A stretch of 64,000 nucleotides of DNA, from positions 806,001 through 870,000 of the forward strand of contig NC_008816.1 in NCBI RefSeq assembly GCF_000015645.1, given 5' to 3'. The notes under the pieces were generated by a model. It did no database searches and was not told the DNA's origin. It saw only the letters and a program-made list of their open reading frames with translations. Position 1 is the stretch's first letter, and the number at the start of each line of letters is the position of its first letter. A program made the position numbers and the translations under genes. Of the stretch, positions 56,219 to 64,000 are shown in pieces. This DNA is from Prochlorococcus marinus str. AS9601. GTDB lineage: Bacteria > Cyanobacteriota > Cyanobacteriia > PCC-6307 > Cyanobiaceae.

Positions 56219-58663
56219 TTAATTCCGCAATTTCGTGTCGAAACATTTTTCAACATTAGAAATGATATTTGAATGTATTGATGTAATGTCCGAGTCCAAT
56301 AATGTTTTATCTTTATCTCTATAAGATAATCTAAATGTATAACTTATATGATCCTCTCCAAATTTAGTATCTTCAAAAACATCAAGTAAATTTACATCCT
56401 CTAAGAGATTTTTACCAGTTTTTCTTATCTGTGATGTTATATCGCTAATTAAAAATTTCTTACTGAAAACAAAATTTATATCTCTTTCCATTTTCGGAAC
56501 AATTGGGTATTGCTTATATATTGGAATCCATTTATTTTTTCTTGTACTAGCTTCCAAGAGGTTAGAAACATTAATGTTAAATAAATAAACTTTTTTTAAT
56601 GACTTCTTTTCTAATATTAGTTTGGGATGAATTTCACCAAAATAACCTGCATCTTTCCCTTCAATAATTAATTTCGCTGTTCTTCCTGGATGAAGAAAAT
56701 CAATTGAATCAGTAGGTTTATCATCAATTTTTATGTTCAAAGATGATAAAGCCTCCTTTAATTTTCCTCTGGCCTGGTAATAATTAAGATGATTATCCTT
56801 ACCCGAATTTAACCATTTTCCAAATTTTTTATTTCCATAAATCGCACCATTCAGAACTTCTTCTTGAATGAAATCAGTTTTTTTATGAAAAACATTTCCA
56901 ATTTCAAATATATAACAACTTTCTTGTCCAGCTTTTATATTACGGTTCACTATCTCCAAATGTTCTTTCCAGATATTATTTCTAAGACAGCTAGTTTCTA
57001 ATAACAAAGGATTTGAAATCTTTATAAGTTTTTCATTATCTTCAGGAACAAGAGAGTAGCTTAGTACCTCGTTAAAACCGTTATCTATAAAACCATTTTT
57101 TACTTTTCTCAATGCCAACTGTTCTGATGACAATTTTCCAGGCTTAATTGGATTGGGAAGTTTTAAGTCGAATCTGTCATACCCTATTAATCTCGCTATT
57201 TCTTCAATTAAATCTATTTCTCTTATTAAATCATGCGATCTATTAGGGATTACTGCTACATCCCAGCCATATTCTTTATTCTTTAAAGTACAACCTATAA
57301 GTTTTAATTTATCAACTATTTCATTATCAGATAAATTTCTTTTTTCAGATTGATCGTTAATTATTAATGGACCAAGAATTTTATGTATTCGATTTCTCCG
57401 TAGTTTAATAAATATATCCTCATTACTTATTAAATTGGAAGTATTGATGATTGGTGAATTAATACAAAAATATTGTTCTAAAAGATTAATTGCCCTTGTT
57501 ACTGCACTAATCGTATTTTTTGATGATATCCCTTTTTCATACCTGCTGCTAGATTCTGTTCTTATGCCAACCGCCTTTGAAGATTTTCTTATAGTAACTG
57601 GATTAAAAACAGCGCCTTCAAGGTAAATAGATGAGGTAGTATTAGTTACAGAAGTCTCTATACCGCCTATCACCCCTGCAATAGCTACCGGTTTATCACA
57701 ACAAGTAATGACTGTGATATTGTCATTTAAGTCATATTCTTTACCATCTAAGCAAATAAGTCTTTCATTATCCTTACCTTTTCTTACAGAGAAATCTTCT
57801 GGAGAAACTTCCTTACCAATTAAGTTTGAAAGTTTATCTTTATCAAACGCATGCAAAGGTTGACCTTGTTCTAAAAGAATATAATTTGTCAAGTCAACTA
57901 GAAGATTAATAGATTTTATACCTGATTTTTCTATACGGTCTTTAAGCCAATTTGGCGATAATTTATCTCCATTTACTCCATCAATGCAGCTTATTGTATA
58001 AATACAGTTCGATTCTATAGCCTCTGGACAAAGTTTAATTCCCTTAAGTAATTGAATATTGTATTTATGGTTTAATTCAGGAGAATTTAAAGTGGATTCT
58101 AAAAGGGCAGAAATTTCACGGGCTATACCCAAAACTGACATTCCGTCAGGTCTATTAGCTGTAATGGCTAAATCATATATAAAATCATTTAATTGAAGCA
58201 ATTCAGACGCTGGAGTGCCTAATTCATGTTTTGAGGCTAAATCTTCATCAATGATCTCTATACCTTCGCTAGAGTCCTCTAAACCTAGTTCCTGCAGTGA
58301 ACATATCATGCCTTCACTCATGACACCTCTAATTTCGCTTCTTTTAATATTTAAATTAACAGCATTTAATTTCGCGCCGACAGTAGCAATATAAACATAA
58401 ATATTTGGTTTAATATTGCGAGCACCACAGATAATTTGTAAATTCCTTGAATTACCAATATCGACTTGGCAAATTGAAAGCTTGTCAGATCCTTCGTGTT
58501 TTAAAACAGATAACACTTTACCTAAAACAACACCATTTACATTTTCTGAACAATCTTCTAATGATTCAACCTCAAATCCACCAATAGACAATTTCTCAGA
58601 GAGATCTTCAGGAGTAGAAGTAATTTCTACTAAATTATTCAACCAATTTTGAGAAACTTTCAT
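56219..58663 (-). CDS. pheT: Phenylalanyl-tRNA synthetase beta subunit
   Basis: The 814-residue protein has the N-terminal tRNA-binding OB fold (VGAKLNAVNLNIKRSEIRGV), then the B3/4 editing domain, B5 domain (IDLIEEIARLIGYDRF), a class II-like catalytic fold (LSYSLVPEDNEKLI) and a C-terminal FDX-ACB anticodon domain. It pairs with PheS elsewhere. It charges tRNA-Phe and edits. The start is 100 bases from divergent rpmG. Confidence 0.97.
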   Translation of the reverse strand: MKVSQNWLNNLVEITSTPEDLSEKLSIGGFEVESLEDCSENVNGVVLGKVLSVLKHEGSDKLSICQVDIGNSRNLQIICGARNIKPNIYVYIATVGAKLNAVNLNIKRSEIRGVMSEGMICSLQELGLEDSSEGIEIIDEDLASKHELGTPASELLQLNDFIYDLAITANRPDGMSVLGIAREISALLESTLNSPELNHKYNIQLLKGIKLCPEAIESNCIYTISCIDGVNGDKLSPNWLKDRIEKSGIKSINLLVDLTNYILLEQGQPLHAFDKDKLSNLIGKEVSPEDFSVRKGKDNERLICLDGKEYDLNDNITVITCCDKPVAIAGVIGGIETSVTNTTSSIYLEGAVFNPVTIRKSSKAVGIRTESSSRYEKGISSKNTISAVTRAINLLEQYFCINSPIINTSNLISNEDIFIKLRRNRIHKILGPLIINDQSEKRNLSDNEIVDKLKLIGCTLKNKEYGWDVAVIPNRSHDLIREIDLIEEIARLIGYDRFDLKLPNPIKPGKLSSEQLALRKVKNGFIDNGFNEVLSYSLVPEDNEKLIKISNPLLLETSCLRNNIWKEHLEIVNRNIKAGQESCYIFEIGNVFHKKTDFIQEEVLNGAIYGNKKFGKWLNSGKDNHLNYYQARGKLKEALSSLNIKIDDKPTDSIDFLHPGRTAKLIIEGKDAGYFGEIHPKLILEKKSLKKVYLFNINVSNLLEASTRKNKWIPIYKQYPIVPKMERDINFVFSKKFLISDITSQIRKTGKNLLEDVNLLDVFEDTKFGEDHISYTFRLSYRDKDKTLLDSDITSIHSNIISNVEKCFDTKLRN

Positions 58664-58701
58664 TTATATTTTTATTCAATGAGTATAAAAGAAATGAGTA
58701 T

Positions 58702-58726
58702 ATCTTCAAAAAAGTTTGTTGAAGAT
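58702..58726. other. 8-bp hairpin upstream of rpmG
   Basis: ATCTTCAA (58702-58709) and TTGAAGAT (58719-58726) form a perfect stem with a 9-base loop, 38 bases before the L33 start codon. It could lie in the leader of rpmG-rpsR mRNA as an L33/S18 autoregulatory site, or overlap the promoter. No evidence decides this. Confidence 0.35.
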
Positions 58727-58763
58727 GTACAATAGAAAATTATACAATAAAGTATTAATTAAA

Positions 58764-58958
58764 ATGGCCAAAAAAGGGACAAGAGTTGTAGTGACCCTGG
58801 AATGTACTGAAGCTAGGACAAGCACAGATCCTAAGAGATCAAATGGTGTTTCAAGATATACTACTGAAAAGAATCGTAGAAATACAACTGAAAGATTAGA
58901 ACTAAAAAAGTTTAATCCTCATTTAAACAGAATGACAATTCACAAAGAAATTAAGTAA
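58764..58958 (+). CDS. rpmG: 50S ribosomal protein L33
   Basis: The 64-residue basic protein starts [17 protein letters not shown], the standard L33 beginning. A longer frame from 58716 adds 16 unrelated residues, so I use the ATG at 58764. It is followed at 17 bases by rpsR, which forms the usual pair. Confidence 0.95.
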   Translation: MAKKGTRVVVTLECTEARTSTDPKRSNGVSRYTTEKNRRNTTERLELKKFNPHLNRMTIHKEIK

Positions 58959-58975
58959 TCAAATTAAATTAAATC

Positions 58976-59197
58976 ATGCCAAATTCAATTTTTAAAAAAC
59001 AATTATCACCTATCAAACCTGGAGATCCCATTGACTATAAGGATGTAGAACTACTAAAAAAATTCATAACTGAGAGGGGAAAAATCCTACCAAGAAGGAT
59101 GACAGGTTTAACCTCTAAGCAACAAAGAGATCTTACATTAGCTGTAAAGAGAGCCAGAATTGTAGCTCTTTTACCCTTCGTAAATCCTGAAGGATAA
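58976..59197 (+). CDS. rpsR: 30S ribosomal protein S18
   Basis: The 73-residue protein contains [22 protein letters not shown] and the conserved [26 protein letters not shown], which is S18. It binds the platform of the small subunit with S6. The rpmG-rpsR pairing is common in cyanobacteria and plastids. Confidence 0.97.
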   Translation: MPNSIFKKQLSPIKPGDPIDYKDVELLKKFITERGKILPRRMTGLTSKQQRDLTLAVKRARIVALLPFVNPEG

Positions 59198-59242
59198 TTT
59201 CATATTTAATATATTTGGCACTATAATTAATATTTCAAATAT

Positions 59243-60427
59243 TTGAAAGATTTAACTAATTTAAAAACATATATTATTGACTCTGATGATCCACATGAGG
59301 TTGATGACGCTGTTTCATTAGAAATAAGAAAAGGAAATAAAAAAAAATTATGGATACATATTAGTAATCCATGCAAACTCTTTTTGCATGAATCTAATAT
59401 TGATTTAAATGCAAGAAAGAGAAATAGCAGTTTATATTTAATTGATCAATATGTCCCAATGCTGCCTAATGATATTCTTGAAAAGGCAAATCTAGCCCAA
59501 AATAAAGTTTCAGAAACTATTAGTGCAGCGATAGAATTCAATGACGATGGATCAATAAATAAATATGAAATAACTGAAGCAATAATAAAACCAAAATATC
59601 AATTAACATATGAAGATGCAAATGAAATATTAGAAATAGAACCCAAAGAAGAAATAGAATTACTTGAGATTAAAAAATTATTAGAAAAAAGTATTAAATT
59701 TAGAAAGAAACAAGGAGCAATTATTTTTGAAAGTCCTAATAATAAAATTAAATTATATAAGGATAAGATTATACTTACTAAATTAGAGAAGACAATATCA
59801 CAAATTATAATTGCAGAATCAATGATATTAATGGGTTATGTAACAAGTTTATTTATAGATAAATATGATTTAGCGGCTGCATTTAGGATTCAAAAAATAA
59901 ACTGCAATCCATCTGAAATACTCAATAGATATAATGATAGTGATATTAAATATATAATATTAAAACAATATATGGGAAGAAGTTACATAACTACTAAGCC
60001 TGGAATTCATGAATCTTTAGGCCTTAAAATGTATGTACAATGTACATCACCACTAAGAAGATATCTTGATTTGATTATACAAAGGCAAGTCTATAACAAA
60101 ATTAATAATTACGAAGTTCTTAGTAAAGATTCAGTCTCTAAGATTATTGATTATTCAAAGAATAGACAATCAGAAAATAATAATATATTTAAAAATGATA
60201 AATATAAGTATTTAAAATTATTTTTTAAAAATGAAGAAAAAGCTTTTTATAAAATTATATTCGTTAAGTGGATTAATCATAAAAAAAATATTGCTTTGGT
60301 TTATTTTCCAGATTATTCACTAGAAATACTTATTACTCTTTTTGTATCAATAGAAATATACAGTAATAAAATATATAAAGTTAAATATATTATAAATGAT
60401 AGTAATCTTTTAGAATTTATTTATTAA
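59243..60427 (+). CDS. Short RNB-domain ribonuclease (RNase II/R family)
   Basis: The 394-residue protein is much shorter than RNase II or RNase R. It begins almost directly with the RNB catalytic block (IDSDDPHEVDDAVSLEI) that carries the metal-binding aspartates and ends with a further RNB-type stretch (YVQCTSPLRRYLDLIIQRQ). No N-terminal cold-shock domain is present, and a C-terminal S1 domain is not obvious. It probably degrades RNA from the 3' end. The start is TTG, 45 bases after rpsR. Confidence 0.85.
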   Translation: MKDLTNLKTYIIDSDDPHEVDDAVSLEIRKGNKKKLWIHISNPCKLFLHESNIDLNARKRNSSLYLIDQYVPMLPNDILEKANLAQNKVSETISAAIEFNDDGSINKYEITEAIIKPKYQLTYEDANEILEIEPKEEIELLEIKKLLEKSIKFRKKQGAIIFESPNNKIKLYKDKIILTKLEKTISQIIIAESMILMGYVTSLFIDKYDLAAAFRIQKINCNPSEILNRYNDSDIKYIILKQYMGRSYITTKPGIHESLGLKMYVQCTSPLRRYLDLIIQRQVYNKINNYEVLSKDSVSKIIDYSKNRQSENNNIFKNDKYKYLKLFFKNEEKAFYKIIFVKWINHKKNIALVYFPDYSLEILITLFVSIEIYSNKIYKVKYIINDSNLLEFIY

Positions 60428-60495
60428 TAAGATAATCAATATAATGGGTTATTATTAGTTTAAAAAATATCTGTTAGTATAAATATAAAAGCTTT

Positions 60496-62040
60496 ATGAC
60501 TTTTGTCATTACTACACCTTTATACTATGTTAATGATAAACCTCATTTAGGAAGTGTATATACAACAATAATTTGTGACTCAATAGCTAGGTATAAAAGG
60601 CTTGCAGGTGAAGAAGTTATTTTCATCACTGGTGTCGATGAACATGGTTTAAAAATACAAAGAACAGCTAATGAAAAGGGTATTCCTCCAAAATCACATT
60701 GTGATGAAATCTCAGAAATCTTTAATAATAATTGGAAAGATTGGAATATATCCTTTGACAAATTTATAAGAACAAGCTCAAAAAATCATGAATTTGTTGT
60801 TAATGAATTTTATGAAAGAGTAAAAGCATCAGATGATATCTATATGGGAGTTCAAAAAGGTTGGTATTGTGTCGGTTGCGAAGAATTTAAAGATAATCCA
60901 GAAAATTCATCAACATACAAATGTCCCATACATCAAAAAAATCTTGAATGGAAAAATGAAGAGAATCTCTTTTTTAGGCTTTCAAAATATCAAAAAGAAA
61001 TCGAGAAAATAATCAACGAACCTTCTTTTATAGAGCCAATAGAAAGAAAGAATGAAATTATAAATTTTGTTTCTAGAGGTTTAAAGGATTTTTCAATTTC
61101 AAGAACAAATGTTACATGGGGAATTCCAGTCCCTGGTTACGATAACCATACCTTTTATGTGTGGTTTGATGCTTTACTTGGATATGTAAGTGCCATTAGT
61201 TCTGATGCGACAGAACATTCATTGGAAAAATCAATTAATGGAGGATGGCCAGCTGATGTTCATTTAATTGGTAAGGATATTCTGAGATTCCATGCTGTAT
61301 ATTGGCCTGCAATGCTCATTTCTGCCAAAATGAAAGTTCCTAAGAAGGTTTTTGGGCATGGGTTTCTTACAAGAGAGGGGCAAAAAATGGGTAAAAGCTT
61401 AGGAAATGTACTCGACCCTGATTTATTGCTTAAAAAATATGGAAATGATCCTGTAAGGTGGTACCTCATTAAAGACATATCATTAGGAAATGATGGGGAT
61501 TTTCAAGATAAAAGATTTGTTGACATCATCAATAATGACTTAGCTAATACAATAGGTAATTTATTAAATAGAACATCATCTATGTCTAGAAAATGGTTTG
61601 ATAATAAAGTGCCAAATAATGAAAAAATTTCAAGTGAAAATAAATTAGAGAATTATGCCAAAATTGCAGTTGAAAACTATATTTATAACTTTGATAACTA
61701 TAAATTAGATTTAGCAGCTAATGAAGTACTTAGCCTAGCAATTAATACAAATTTGTATTTGAATGATAATCAGCCATGGGTGCTAATAAAAGAGAAAGAT
61801 AATCTACCTCTAGTTAAAGAAATTATTTATAACGTTTTAGAAAGTACCAGAATAATAGGATTATTATTACTACCTTTATTGCCCGAATTATCTATAAAAA
61901 TTAATGAACAACTTGGCTCTATATACAGAGAGGAGATTTCTTGGAAAAAACAATTAATTTGGGGATTATTAGTTAGCAACTCAAGTCTTCCTAAACCCAC
62001 TCCAATCATAAATAAACTTGAGTATGAGCAAAAATTATAG
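60496..62040 (+). CDS. metG: Methionyl-tRNA synthetase
   Basis: The 514-residue class I synthetase has TTPLYYVNDKPHLGSVYTTI (HIGH-like HLGS), zinc-knuckle CVGC and CPIH segments, and KMGKSLGNVLDPD, a KMSKS variant. It lacks the C-terminal tRNA-binding extension of longer MetRS. It charges initiator and elongator tRNA-Met. It overlaps lptC by 17 bases. Confidence 0.97.
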   Translation: MTFVITTPLYYVNDKPHLGSVYTTIICDSIARYKRLAGEEVIFITGVDEHGLKIQRTANEKGIPPKSHCDEISEIFNNNWKDWNISFDKFIRTSSKNHEFVVNEFYERVKASDDIYMGVQKGWYCVGCEEFKDNPENSSTYKCPIHQKNLEWKNEENLFFRLSKYQKEIEKIINEPSFIEPIERKNEIINFVSRGLKDFSISRTNVTWGIPVPGYDNHTFYVWFDALLGYVSAISSDATEHSLEKSINGGWPADVHLIGKDILRFHAVYWPAMLISAKMKVPKKVFGHGFLTREGQKMGKSLGNVLDPDLLLKKYGNDPVRWYLIKDISLGNDGDFQDKRFVDIINNDLANTIGNLLNRTSSMSRKWFDNKVPNNEKISSENKLENYAKIAVENYIYNFDNYKLDLAANEVLSLAINTNLYLNDNQPWVLIKEKDNLPLVKEIIYNVLESTRIIGLLLLPLLPELSIKINEQLGSIYREEISWKKQLIWGLLVSNSSLPKPTPIINKLEYEQKL

Positions 62041-62647
62041 ATTAATAATTTTCCTTACATTATTTATGCTTGGTTGCTCTCCAAGTGTAATTGATGAAAA
62101 AAAAGTTATCCAAAAAATAGACAGTTTAGATATGACTATATTCTCTAAAAGTGGAGATAAGATATATTCTATTACCAGTCCAAATTCAAGTTATGACAAT
62201 ATTGAATTAAAATTCGAATTAAAAAAACCTATTATTAATATTCTTAATGGGAAAGAAACTAAATATATTATTAGTGCAGAAGAATCTACATTATCAGACA
62301 ATAATAAACTCTTGAAATTGAAAGGGAATGTTAAATTAAAAACTTTAAAAAATAATGAGGATATTTTAAATGCTGATAATTTTACTTGGAATATAGAAAA
62401 TACTAACTATCTATTAGAGGGAAATATAAGATTTGAAAATCAAAATATCATCTTAAATTCAGGAAAAGCCATATTGGGTTCAGATAACATAATTGAATTT
62501 TTCAATCCAGTAAAATATATAATTAAAGATGAAAATAACGAAAATAAATATGAAATAAACTCAGAAAATGCTTTCTATAATTTAAATACTGAATCAGTAA
62601 GCTTTGAAGCAAGAGATAAAAGAGTTAAATCAATAATATATTTTTAA
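62024..62647 (+). CDS. lptC: LptC-family lipoprotein
   Basis: From ATG 62024 the protein has 207 residues. A lipobox LFMLGC lies at residues 13-18 (lipid-attached cysteine), followed by a beta-rich domain (YSITSPNSSYDNIEL, LKLKGNVKLKTLK). This is the LptC/OstA-like layout in the lipopolysaccharide transport bridge. It is processed by signal peptidase II (lspA). The start overlaps metG by 17 bases, and the end overlaps convergent cofB by 4. Confidence 0.8.
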   Translation: MSKNYRLIIFLTLFMLGCSPSVIDEKKVIQKIDSLDMTIFSKSGDKIYSITSPNSSYDNIELKFELKKPIINILNGKETKYIISAEESTLSDNNKLLKLKGNVKLKTLKNNEDILNADNFTWNIENTNYLLEGNIRFENQNIILNSGKAILGSDNIIEFFNPVKYIIKDENNENKYEINSENAFYNLNTESVSFEARDKRVKSIIYF

Positions 62648-63270
62648 ATTTTATTTTTTGAGAAAATATTATTAATTTTTTTGGACCAGTTATTAATCCA
62701 TTTTTCATCAGACTTCGTAAAACACTTAGCACTCCAGCCTCCTATCAATATGAAAGCCTTATTATTTATAGGAACAATTAAAATAGATGGGATTTCAGCG
62801 CAAAAATTATAAAATTCATCTCTCCTAGGATAAAATTTAGTGTTTGCCAATGATATTAATTTCATATCTTTAATAGATCTCAGACAAGTTTCCCCAGGTT
62901 TAAAATCATTACTTGAAGTGATACCTCTCCTCAATATATTAACGCCATCATTGTGGATTAATATTGCTGCTGCTGCTGTAGAAGTTAATATCGCTTCAGA
63001 ACCCCATGCAAGTTCATCAATAACTTCATCCGGCATGTTTTTATCGAAGAGAAACATATTTTCTCCTTTTAAAAGAGTTTTCTCACCAGCTATGGGTTGG
63101 AATTGTTTAAATAAAAAACCTATCAAAATAATAATTAACGAAGCTATTGCAGCTAACACTTGTGCTCTTTCAAGCTCAGGAGTGATTGTTTCTATTGAAA
63201 TGAAATTTGCTATCTGAAAAATAAAGAGTATTACACCGACTGATATTAATGATTTCCCATTGAATCCCAT
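62644..63270 (-). CDS. Cofactor assembly of complex C subunit B (CofB/CCB)
   Basis: The 208-residue protein has two N-terminal membrane helices (SLISVGVILFIFQIANFI and VLAAIASLIIILIGFLF) and a soluble domain with ELAWGSEAILTSTAAAAILI and SILIVPINNKAFILIGGWSAK. This fits the CCB2/CCB4-like family that attaches haem c' to cytochrome b6. The role in cytochrome b6f assembly is inferred from the family. It overlaps lptC at the 3' end. Confidence 0.75.
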   Translation of the reverse strand: MGFNGKSLISVGVILFIFQIANFISIETITPELERAQVLAAIASLIIILIGFLFKQFQPIAGEKTLLKGENMFLFDKNMPDEVIDELAWGSEAILTSTAAAAILIHNDGVNILRRGITSSNDFKPGETCLRSIKDMKLISLANTKFYPRRDEFYNFCAEIPSILIVPINNKAFILIGGWSAKCFTKSDEKWINNWSKKINNIFSKNKI

Positions 63271-63381
63271 ATTTTAAATATGTTATTTCTAATTAAATTA
63301 TTCAAATATTATATTGTTTAGTAGATTTAAAATTACTCAAACATATGGTTTTTAATATATAATTAACCAAAACCTCTCAAA

Positions 63382-63693
63382 ATGAACCTAAACATCAATA
63401 AATATTTACTTTCCCTTATCTTTACTGGCTTTATTTTTATTCTTATCCCTTCGACTACATACGCAAATGAACTTAATACTATAAATAAATATTTTGGTGT
63501 TACTCAACAGAAGACTGTTATAAATTACGAAAAAAGTCAGCCCTCATCTATCGACAACCCTGTAGTGGATCCAAATTTTAACACTATGAGATCAAAAGAT
63601 ACTGAGAGTTCAACTGCTACTTATATAGTTGTAGGTTTGTTAATTGCTGCCACGATTATTCCTCTAGCAACATGGTGGTATTTCTCTAAATAA
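63382..63693 (+). CDS. Small exported/membrane protein, unknown
   Basis: The 103-residue protein has an N-terminal signal-like segment (YLLSLIFTGFIFILIPSTTYA), a polar middle (about 25-75) and a C-terminal membrane helix (YIVVGLLIAATIIPLATWWYF). It would span or anchor to the membrane with the middle outside. I do not recognise the family. It is divergent from cofB across 111 bases and lies 10 bases before cobU. Confidence 0.6.
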   Translation: MNLNINKYLLSLIFTGFIFILIPSTTYANELNTINKYFGVTQQKTVINYEKSQPSSIDNPVVDPNFNTMRSKDTESSTATYIVVGLLIAATIIPLATWWYFSK

Positions 63694-63703
63694 TAGAGAA
63701 TTT

Positions 63704-64000
63704 ATGAATGCCAAGGTTTTAAATATTAGTGAATATTCATCTCATATAGTTTTAATTACAGGAGGGACAAAGAGTGGAAAAAGTGAATTCGCGGAGCATC
63801 TTGCAAAGGGGGTAAAAAAATTATCATATGTTGCCTTATCTGAAAACAATTTGGATGATAAAGAATGGCAAGATAAAATTAATTTACATCGAAAAAGAAG
63901 ACCAAAAGATTGGAAATTAATAGAAACGACAGATCTATTAAATACATTAAGGAATGAAGAAGGTCCATTATTAATAGATTCTATTGGGGGATTCGTTATG
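63704..64000 (+). CDS. cobU: Adenosylcobinamide kinase / guanylyltransferase (3' end outside window)
   Basis: The 99 visible residues start at ATG 63704 and carry the P-loop ITGGTKSGKSEFAEHLA and the following HRKRRPKDWKLIET motif, both CobU signatures. The frame is open at the window end. CobU phosphorylates adenosylcobinamide and attaches GMP in the nucleotide-loop part of B12 synthesis. It supports corrinoid assembly for MetH. Confidence 0.9.
   Translation, partial: MNAKVLNISEYSSHIVLITGGTKSGKSEFAEHLAKGVKKLSYVALSENNLDDKEWQDKINLHRKRRPKDWKLIETTDLLNTLRNEEGPLLIDSIGGFVM

Noticed and set aside
58716-58763. Longer rpmG start
   Set aside because: The extra residues are not ribosomal and the ATG at 58764 matches all L33 proteins.
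1-64000. CRISPR array, transposase, prophage or toxin-antitoxin island
   Set aside because: No regularly spaced repeats, insertion-sequence enzymes, phage structural genes or paired small toxin genes were seen. The RHH fusion alone is not enough.

Overview
The window is an AT-rich (roughly 30% GC by eye) bacterial chromosome segment with tightly packed genes. It carries many short intergenic gaps and overlaps. The gene content is that of an oxygenic phototroph: psaK, GUN4, a HemJ-type protoporphyrinogen oxidase, CofB/CCB-type cytochrome b6 haem assembly, DUF2499, DUF3593, DUF3110 and DUF1995 proteins, a 2Fe-2S ferredoxin, and an NtcA-type site before glnA. Very low GC, very short spacers and short versions of the genes point to a high-light-adapted Prochlorococcus. 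That assignment is my inference from gene content and composition, not a database match.

Layout. 1-7.3 kb: end of a GUN4 gene, an anti-sigma-factor-like ATPase, a methyltransferase, glnA with a clear terminator and NtcA-like promoter, a class V aminotransferase, tadA and a PLP decarboxylase. 7.2-13.6 kb: a leftward block with a membrane GTPase, lspA, bioY, a MacB-type permease and pyruvate kinase, then MazG and YggT. 13.6-17.7 kb: scpB (apparently with an ATT start), ilvA and dxs. 17.7-23.9 kb: a leftward block with psaK, DUF3593, DUF2499, an exported PrxQ, rpmB, htpG, hisZ, an inositol monophosphatase and ferredoxin. 24-28 kb: tRNA-Ser(GGA), dnaK, dnaJ, DUF3110 and a cyclophilin. 28-36 kb: ribBA, argC, purN, pgi and leuS. 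36-40 kb: an overlapping chain of dapF, a cysteine desulfurase, DUF1995 and dacB. 40-48 kb: coaD, a flavin reductase, uvrC, hemJ, a PHP phosphoesterase and cobN. 48-54 kb: ilvE, metH and small genes. 54-58.7 kb: a ribbon-helix-helix/J-domain fusion, a 0.4-kb non-coding stretch with a newly noticed repeat, a small exported protein and pheT. 58.7-64 kb: rpmG, rpsR, a short RNB ribonuclease, metG, lptC, cofB and the start of cobU.

These are mostly core housekeeping genes: amino acids, tetrapyrrole and B12, translation, protein folding, photosystem I and envelope. cobN, metH and cobU together suggest the cell makes and uses a cobalamin-type cofactor. I see no insertion sequence, prophage, CRISPR array or defence island, and no clear large novel system. 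The most unusual features are small: a three-copy 42-bp repeat with paired base changes in its stems around one small exported-protein gene, a non-canonical scpB start codon, a C8 tract inside coaD, and several very small genes.
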